Shown piece after piece: positions 58,179 to 64,000 of a stretch of DNA of 64,000 nucleotides. A program made the position numbers and the translations under genes. This stretch comes from a virus, in IMG/VR virus record IMGVR_UViG_3300044630_002434, positions 55,712 through 119,711 of that record; one strand, given 5' to 3'. A model generated the notes under the pieces. The model was not told the origin of the DNA. It made no database searches and saw only the letters and a list, made by a program, of their open reading frames with translations. Numbering within the stretch: the stretch's first letter is position 1; every line of letters starts with the position of its first letter.

Positions 58179-61100
58179 TTATCCTAACCAACCTGACCGC
58201 CAGTAAATTTGCAGTTGCGGGGATGCCGTAATTGCGTCAGAACCGTAGTCATTGAATGTAATTGAATTATTTCCTGGTTGTAGATATATCCAGTCTACAA
58301 CAGGGTCTAGTAATCCTCTAGAACTTCCTGTTTGCTCCCCATTAGTAAAATCACCTTTATGTACCTCACGAATTTTAGTGTCAATATCTAAGTACTCTAA
58401 AAGCGATGTATTATTTTCATCTGGTAGTAGAACCTGAAGAGTTCCTGAAATTGGAGCAATAATTGTCATAACTTGCCTAGTGGTGTTGTTAATTATTTCT
58501 GCTGGACCAAATAGAGGACCGACAACTCTAAAGTAGCAATAAACATTTGAAGTTCCACTGTTTATGACTGTTGTAGATGCCGAGATACCAGTTTTACCTG
58601 CATTTAAATCGTAGTCTCTATCGTACTCTCTAAATTTTTCTATGTCCGTTGTATCGTAGTCTGTGTTACCGTACTTGTCATACGTTTCAGCATAAATACT
58701 TGGATAACCAAACTCGCCAATAGTTTTGATGTTATAACCGTTTGCAACTGCTTGAGTCCCTACAGGAACATTGTCTGCTGTTCCTTCAATCCATTCATAT
58801 TTAATAGGGTCAGCAGCCTTAAGACCGATTGAAAACTCAATACGACCTCTATTATTAACTGTACTAATGTTTGGTCTACCGCTCAATCTTACAAAGCAAG
58901 CACGCTTATAATTGTCTTCATCTACAACAAACCACGTACCACGTCTAACTAAATTAAATGCAGAAAGAAGTTTTTGTCTAGCAGATGCACTAGCAGCAGC
59001 AATCCCACCACGAGAGGAATCTGTCACAAGAACAGAACCGTTAATAGTTATTACTCTTGCAGCACTACGACCAGAAACATCAAAAGAACCATCACCAAAG
59101 CCTCGTTCGATATCAGGAATCTGAGGCTCGGGAAGATTCCACCAACCATCAATATCCGAGATTACCCAAACTAGACCGTCAGAGTCGATAGTGTTAAATG
59201 TTAAATAGTCAACTTGGTTTTCAAGGAGAACTCTTATATCGCCAGCAAGTTTTGGACCAAAGTTATATCGGTCCTGCTCCGCGTGTATAGGTGTAAGACC
59301 TTTATTAATAACACTAAGAACGTAGTCCCGCGAAGATGGGGTACCAGACACGGCAACAGAGCGAGCACTAGCACCTATTTTATTTATTGCTCTTACAGTT
59401 ACAGAATATAAAGTACCATTTGTCAGACCCGTAGCACGAAGGGTGTTAGTTTCAAAGTAACTAGAGTATGTAACCCCAGCATCCAAGGAGTATTGGTAGT
59501 AAACAATAGGGCTTCCACCGTTGTTTAGAGGTGGGGTTACGGAAATAATTAAAGCATTATCAGAGGGAGACACGCTAAGAATTGAAGGAGCATTAGGTAC
59601 TGTTGCTGGAATTGCTTCTACAGCATTAGATGGCTCGCCAAATGCAGCAAAAGTCGATGCTCTAATTGTTACTAAATATGTAACTCCATTAGATAAACCA
59701 GATATAACTATAGGAGCAGTAGAAACACTTAATGAGGTAGTAGATGTTGAAGAAGGGTCTACAGGGTATACAAAAGTCCAAGTATTATTTCCATCAAGTG
59801 AGTACTGATAGTTAGTAATAGTGTTAGTGCCGTCGTAGGTAGGCGGAGTAAAAACTACAGTAAGAGAGCCATTTCCTGAAGCAATAGACGTAATTGTCGG
59901 AGGGCTTGGAACATTAGAAGGAGTTCCAGCAACACCGTTAGAGGAAAGACCTGAACCAACGCTATTTATTGCTCTTATGTATACGGTATATTCGACTTGG
60001 CTCTCAAGACCAGTGATTCTTACAGGTGTAGTAGTATCTGTAGGACTAAAAGCATCCCACACCCCCGATGTGGATGTAGGGCTTGTACCTAATGTTAAAG
60101 AACCATTAGAAGCAACATAAGCAATAGTGTATGTTACAGAACTAGGTACCGATAAAACTACATAATCTTTAATTTCTACGTCTGCAGTTAAATTGTATGT
60201 GGACGCAGAAACTCCAGCAACCATTCCATGTGCCGTAGCAGTAGTTATTGTTGCAATGTTGCTAGAGACAGTGGCAGAAGAAATTACTACTGTTGCTGAG
60301 GTGTATGAGTACGCATAGTTTGATATAGCGTTCCCACCAGTAGAGGTAGGAGCAATAAAGTTTACATCTAAGTAGTCACCACCTCTACTAACTGAGGTAA
60401 TAATAGGAGTAGTAGGAACACCAGGCTTTACTAAAATACCTGTAGAAGCATCTCCAGCATCCCCTGACGAGTTAACAGCGCGAAGTTTTACAACGTATGC
60501 AACATTGTTTGTAAGACCAGTAATTGTCACGGGACTAGTAGTGTTTGCTGGACTAAATGCTGTAAATGTTAGACCGTCATCCAAAGAGTATTCGTAGTTT
60601 GCTACCCACTCAGGGTAAGTAGTCGGAGCATTAAAAGTCAGTGTTATTTCTGTGTCACCGTGAGAAGCGCTAGTGATTGAAGGGGCAGATGGAGTTTGTT
60701 CTTGGTGGTATATATACGTAGCGCCGTTACCGCTATTAGGCGATGTATCTTCATCTGGAGCACCAACAAAAAAAGTCAAACCATCGTCAGACACAGCAAC
60801 TGAAACACCAAGGGAATCACTTGTTGCTGGGTCTGATGCTAAAAGTTTTTGTTGCTGTGTCCATACACCTGCTGAGCGGGTGAATACATATGCAGCGCCA
60901 TTGTCTGTATTAGGGGAGGTGTCTTCGGCATCGGCACCGATAAGGGCTACATTTCCGTCTGCGGATATAGAAACTGAAACACCTAAAGTTTCATTTGATG
61001 CAGCGTCTGATGCTAGGATTTTTTGTTGTTGGGTCCATGTAGAACCTGAGCGGGTGAATACATATGCAGCGCCATTGTTTGTGTTTGGGGATGTGTCTTC

Positions 61101-61925
61101 ACTTGGAGCACCAATAATTGCAGTTAGACCATCTGAAGATAGAGACACCGAGTAACCAAAACTGTCGAGTGTTGCTGGGTCTGATGCTAAAAGTTTTTGT
61201 TGTTGAGTCCATGTACCTGCTGTGCGGGTAAATACGTAGACTGCGCCGTTGCCTGTGTTAGGGGAGGTGTCCTCACCACTAGCACTAATTAAGGCTGTAT
61301 TACCGTCTGATGAAAGGGCGACCCCCCAGCCAAAAAAATCATCTGTTGCGGGGTCAGACGCTAGGAGTTTTTGTTGCTCAGTCCACGCGCCAGACTCATA
61401 AATAAATACGTATGCAGCGCCGTTGGTTGTGTTTGGGGATGTGTCTTCTAGGTAAGCGCCAACAATTAGTGACAATCCGTCTGCTGAGAGGGAAACTGAC
61501 CAACCAAAACGGTCACCTGTTGCAGGGTCAAATGCCGAAAGTGTCTGTTGCTGTGTCCATACACCTGCTGAGCGGGTGAATACATATGCAGCGCCTATGC
61601 TTGACGTTGCACCACCAAGGTCAGATAAAGGAGCACCAATTACTACTGTATTTCCGTCTGCTGAGATGGAGACTGATTTACCAAATCGGATGTCGTTTGA
61701 AGACTCTGATGCTAAAAGTTTTTGTTGCTCAGTCCATGTAGAACCTGAGCGAACGTAGACGTAAACTGCGCCATTGTCTAAAAAAGAATCACTATTCTCT
61801 AGGGGAGCACCAATAACTGCGGTGTTTCCATCTAGAGAAATATCAACAGAGGCTCCATAGGAATCACCAGATTCGCGGTCTGATGCTAGAAGTTTTGTTA
61901 TATAGGAGGAACTAATAAAAGTCAT
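58179..61925 (-). CDS. Dit-like tail protein with propeller and FN3 arms
   Basis: A 1248-residue modular protein. Residues 10-430: seven FG-GAP repeats (predicted seven-bladed propeller). Residues 430-830: four fibronectin-III-like domains (APSITSAS..., each with a YEYSLDDG-like turn). The C-terminal 350 residues contain VNKGLTPIHAEQDRY-like and GRPNISTVNNRGRIEFSIGL regions resembling the distal tail (Dit) domain that caps the tube. It follows the tape measure gene, the usual Dit position. One FG-GAP unit is identical to part of the gene at 39320. Confidence 0.75.
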   Translation of the reverse strand: MTFISSSYITKLLASDRESGDSYGASVDISLDGNTAVIGAPLENSDSFLDNGAVYVYVRSGSTWTEQQKLLASESSNDIRFGKSVSISADGNTVVIGAPLSDLGGATSSIGAAYVFTRSAGVWTQQQTLSAFDPATGDRFGWSVSLSADGLSLIVGAYLEDTSPNTTNGAAYVFIYESGAWTEQQKLLASDPATDDFFGWGVALSSDGNTALISASGEDTSPNTGNGAVYVFTRTAGTWTQQQKLLASDPATLDSFGYSVSLSSDGLTAIIGAPSEDTSPNTNNGAAYVFTRSGSTWTQQQKILASDAASNETLGVSVSISADGNVALIGADAEDTSPNTDNGAAYVFTRSAGVWTQQQKLLASDPATSDSLGVSVAVSDDGLTFFVGAPDEDTSPNSGNGATYIYHQEQTPSAPSITSASHGDTEITLTFNAPTTYPEWVANYEYSLDDGLTFTAFSPANTTSPVTITGLTNNVAYVVKLRAVNSSGDAGDASTGILVKPGVPTTPIITSVSRGGDYLDVNFIAPTSTGGNAISNYAYSYTSATVVISSATVSSNIATITTATAHGMVAGVSASTYNLTADVEIKDYVVLSVPSSVTYTIAYVASNGSLTLGTSPTSTSGVWDAFSPTDTTTPVRITGLESQVEYTVYIRAINSVGSGLSSNGVAGTPSNVPSPPTITSIASGNGSLTVVFTPPTYDGTNTITNYQYSLDGNNTWTFVYPVDPSSTSTTSLSVSTAPIVISGLSNGVTYLVTIRASTFAAFGEPSNAVEAIPATVPNAPSILSVSPSDNALIISVTPPLNNGGSPIVYYQYSLDAGVTYSSYFETNTLRATGLTNGTLYSVTVRAINKIGASARSVAVSGTPSSRDYVLSVINKGLTPIHAEQDRYNFGPKLAGDIRVLLENQVDYLTFNTIDSDGLVWVISDIDGWWNLPEPQIPDIERGFGDGSFDVSGRSAARVITINGSVLVTDSSRGGIAAASASARQKLLSAFNLVRRGTWFVVDEDNYKRACFVRLSGRPNISTVNNRGRIEFSIGLKAADPIKYEWIEGTADNVPVGTQAVANGYNIKTIGEFGYPSIYAETYDKYGNTDYDTTDIEKFREYDRDYDLNAGKTGISASTTVINSGTSNVYCYFRVVGPLFGPAEIINNTTRQVMTIIAPISGTLQVLLPDENNTSLLEYLDIDTKIREVHKGDFTNGEQTGSSRGLLDPVVDWIYLQPGNNSITFNDYGSDAITASPQLQIYWRSGWLG
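60830..60926 (-). repeat. 97-bp perfect direct repeat, copy 2
   Basis: Same 97 bases as 40591-40687. See that entry. Confidence 0.9.
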
Positions 61926-64000
61926 TACACGCCTCTCCTCATGGACCAAGCAATTTGACGAGATACATTATGAGCCATCTCTACTTCATCCATCCCCTGT
62001 GAAGGATACACATTTACTACAGTTGATGCTCCGCCAGCGTTAACAGAAGAAAGTTTGTTGTTAGGTATGATAGTGCCTGAAGAAGGAGCCTGGAAAAATT
62101 CTGGACCTTTTTCTCCAACCAGGTAAGTTTTTCCTTGGCTAACTGGACCACCTAAAGCCTTAGCAGGGAGTTTAGTTACTTCAACATAGAGGGGGTCTTG
62201 GCTATTGTTGCCCTTACCAAACTTAATTGTCATTGCTTGTTCAATCTTAGCCTTAAACTCTATAACTTCGTTTCGTATTTCTTTAAATTCTCCAGTTTTT
62301 CCTTGAATAGTGCTTCTACTACCAGTACTAAGTTTTTCAAGTTCCGCTAACTGGGTCACCAACATTTGAAGGTCTCCAAGACCACTCGCTTCAAATGTTT
62401 TCTTAATTGTTGCTGGAGTTAGAGCAAGTTTATCCGCTAATCTTTCAGCCTCATCTCCAAAAATTCCAATTTTTTCAGCGCTTTCAATAAAGGCAGCCCT
62501 ACCGTCTTCCATGATTTTAGTTGTTGATGCTTGAGTACCACCAAGTTCTATGTCCTTTTTAATAGCATCAAGTACAGAAGCAGAGTAGCCATATAGAGCG
62601 TCTTCTTTTTGTTCGAGAGACAGACTTCCATCTTTTATAGTAGTGGTCAGTTTATCTGTTTCTTCTTTAAATGCCTTTGCAGCGTCTCTAGCATTAATAA
62701 GAGAACGAGCACCTTTAGTAACAATATCGAATACGTCTTCTAGTCCTTGACGAACTGTTGCTTGAATATCTTTTAGGCTTCCAAATTCTTTATAAAGATT
62801 AGCAGCAGAAGCAGCAGTCGCTTCTATCTTCTTTCTAGCCTCGTCTTGAGCAATAATTAGAGGGTCTGTGGAGTTTTCAAGGTCTTTAGTGGCTTGTCTT
62901 GCATCATTCATGTAAGGAACGTATGGGATATCCTTGAAAGGATTTAAAGAGTTTAGGGCATCAATAATTGTATTAACGCCATCAATTATTCCGTCAATAA
63001 AATTCTCAAAAGCCTTCTGTAGAGGCTCAAAACTTCCAGTTCTGATTGATTGGAATAGACCAATCCAAAGCCCTACAAAACCTTTAATGTAGTTAATAAA
63101 GATTGTAAGGTTACCAATAAAAGTTACAATAAAGAAAGTTGCTAATTTAATAAGAAAGGTATACCAAATTGTAAGTGGAGGCATGACATATTTAGCAACA
63201 AAGTCTCCCATTTTTTTGAAAATATCAGAAACATTTTCAATGTCAGGCATAAGTTTTTGAAGTGCACTTTTAATTAGTTCCCAACTTGCTACTAATTGGT
63301 CTTTAAGTGCTTTACCAAGTTCTGAAACAGCCTTTCTTAAATCTTCGCTGTTTTTGTACATCAAGTAAAAAGCACCAGCAACTACAGCAATTGCAGCGAC
63401 TACGAGTAAGACTGGCCAGGTAGCGCCAATCCAAGCAACAGCAAGACCTCTAAGAGCGCCAATAAGTTTTGGAATTGCAGTTAGTTTTGTTTTTATTCCT
63501 GTTAGGAAACCCGCAGAAGCCCCACCAGAGGCTTTAAGTGCTGCAGTTTGCATTACAATTGCTTGAGTTAGTCCAAAAGTATGAGCAGTTGCTTTAAAAG
63601 ATGCAGGCACTAGAAGAAGTAAGTTTCCAAGAAGAACTTTAAAAGCAAAACTGGCTACTGTTCCTATAAGTCCAATAGCAAGGGTTATTCCCTTAACAGC
63701 AGCCAAGAATAAGAATACTTTTTGAACTATTTCGTTACTAAAAATAGCAACTAGGATTTTTAACGCTCCATTTAAAATAGAGAAGAACATTTGAATTCCA
63801 CCAGTCTCGGTGAAAGCCTTAAGAAGTAGAGCGATGTTTACTAAAAACTCTCCAAAAACTGGACCTGTCTTGGTCAACTTGCTAAAGATGTCTGCAAAAA
63901 TAGCAGGAATAGGCTTGATTGCATCAAAGAAAGCCTTAACTCCTTCGTTACCGCTAATTTGGTAAAACATTTTTGCTACTTCGCCGAGGAAGCCACCAAT
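61925..64000 (-). CDS. Tail tape measure protein (partial, C-terminal)
   Basis: An open frame that continues without a stop to the right edge, at least 691 residues. It has several long hydrophobic stretches (VASFAFKVLLGNLLLLVPAS, WPVLLVVAAIAVVAGAFYLM), coiled-coil regions and a C-terminal Gln/Ser-rich tail, typical of tape measure proteins, which set tail length. Its stop overlaps the next start. The N-terminus is outside the window. Confidence 0.85.
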   Translation of the reverse strand: MGGFLGEVAKMFYQISGNEGVKAFFDAIKPIPAIFADIFSKLTKTGPVFGEFLVNIALLLKAFTETGGIQMFFSILNGALKILVAIFSNEIVQKVFLFLAAVKGITLAIGLIGTVASFAFKVLLGNLLLLVPASFKATAHTFGLTQAIVMQTAALKASGGASAGFLTGIKTKLTAIPKLIGALRGLAVAWIGATWPVLLVVAAIAVVAGAFYLMYKNSEDLRKAVSELGKALKDQLVASWELIKSALQKLMPDIENVSDIFKKMGDFVAKYVMPPLTIWYTFLIKLATFFIVTFIGNLTIFINYIKGFVGLWIGLFQSIRTGSFEPLQKAFENFIDGIIDGVNTIIDALNSLNPFKDIPYVPYMNDARQATKDLENSTDPLIIAQDEARKKIEATAASAANLYKEFGSLKDIQATVRQGLEDVFDIVTKGARSLINARDAAKAFKEETDKLTTTIKDGSLSLEQKEDALYGYSASVLDAIKKDIELGGTQASTTKIMEDGRAAFIESAEKIGIFGDEAERLADKLALTPATIKKTFEASGLGDLQMLVTQLAELEKLSTGSRSTIQGKTGEFKEIRNEVIEFKAKIEQAMTIKFGKGNNSQDPLYVEVTKLPAKALGGPVSQGKTYLVGEKGPEFFQAPSSGTIIPNNKLSSVNAGGASTVVNVYPSQGMDEVEMAHNVSRQIAWSMRRGV

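Noticed and set aside
60673-61155. Plus-strand ORFs antisense to the FG-GAP and collagen genes
   Set aside because: They mirror the repeats of the minus-strand genes, have no ribosome sites and give low-complexity or Cys/Leu-rich products.
61925-61949. Upstream GTG start of the Dit-like gene
   Set aside because: Falls within the tape measure gene's last codons; the TAATG overlap gives a better start.
1-64000. tRNA, tmRNA, rRNA genes, insertion sequences and prophage attachment sites
   Set aside because: No cloverleaf with a plausible T-loop, no transposase apart from the serine recombinase, and no long terminal repeats were found by eye; short tRNAs could be missed without software.

Overview
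The window is a fragment of the genome of a tailed, siphovirus-type phage (a long tail is implied by a tape-measure gene running off the right edge). The host is almost certainly an actinobacterium. The phage carries two WhiB-type Fe-S regulators, a ClgR-like XRE regulator and a DUF3039 protein, which are actinobacterial families, and several small Cys-rich proteins of the type common in actinophages. Base composition is AT-rich for an actinobacterial phage. That fits a low-GC aquatic lineage such as the freshwater Nanopelagicales (acI) or marine Actinomarinales, but this placement is inference. The set of structural genes is incomplete: portal, capsid and head-tail connectors are not in the window. 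No tRNA, tmRNA, rRNA or CRISPR array was seen.

Layout. 1-8451 (+): many small, tightly overlapping genes (ClgR-like regulator, PD-(D/E)XK-like protein, zinc-finger-like mini-proteins, a stand-alone HAD/PNKP-type phosphatase, a Mom-like DNA-modification protein), then a B12-dependent ribonucleotide reductase, FmdB-like and DUF3039 proteins and two paralogous beta-rich proteins. 8455-12519: alternating short operons with a CHAP-fold protein, the first GH130-like beta-propeller, a candidate structured ncRNA (10921-11106), a secreted NlpC/P60 peptidase and a glycosyltransferase. 12578-21108 (+): an ABC ATPase-GNAT fusion, dCMP deaminase, ThyX, a second GH130-like propeller, a serine recombinase, a large secreted lectin-like protein, a putative small terminase and the large terminase. 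21105-26699: an M23 endolysin-like protein and prim-pol/D5 helicase (-), then a metallophosphoesterase operon (+). 26711-37269 (-): regulators and DNA metabolism (two WhiB, SSB-like protein, Sak4-like ATPase, RecB/Cas4-like nuclease, SNF2 helicase, RuvC-like resolvase, family A polymerase). 37272-64000 (-): a tail locus of about 27 kb, read from tape measure through Dit-like, hub, collagen-like, glycine-rich and tail-collar fibre genes, with a sugar and methyl-transfer cassette (41440-47356) inserted among fibre genes.

How it works together. The replication genes form one coherent module: primase-helicase, PolA, SSB, Sak4, exonuclease, SNF2 and RuvC. RNR, dCMP deaminase and ThyX supply dNTPs. 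The Mom-like protein and the ATPase-GNAT fusion are candidates for DNA base hypermodification. The fibre locus is modular and repetitive: seven-bladed FG-GAP-type propellers, FCCH-like modules, Gly-X-Gln collagen, Gly-rich tips and His-rich collar domains. One 97-bp stretch is identical in two genes 20 kb apart, which points to ongoing recombination of host-recognition genes.

Regulation visible in the sequence includes consensus-like promoters whose -10 box lies 6-8 bases before an ATG (leaderless transcripts, typical of actinobacteria), strong hairpin terminators, and recurrent small dyads in intergenic leaders. No gene-free stretch exceeds 300 bases. The longest are 10885-11115, which holds the ncRNA candidate, and 24542-24745, a divergent promoter region.
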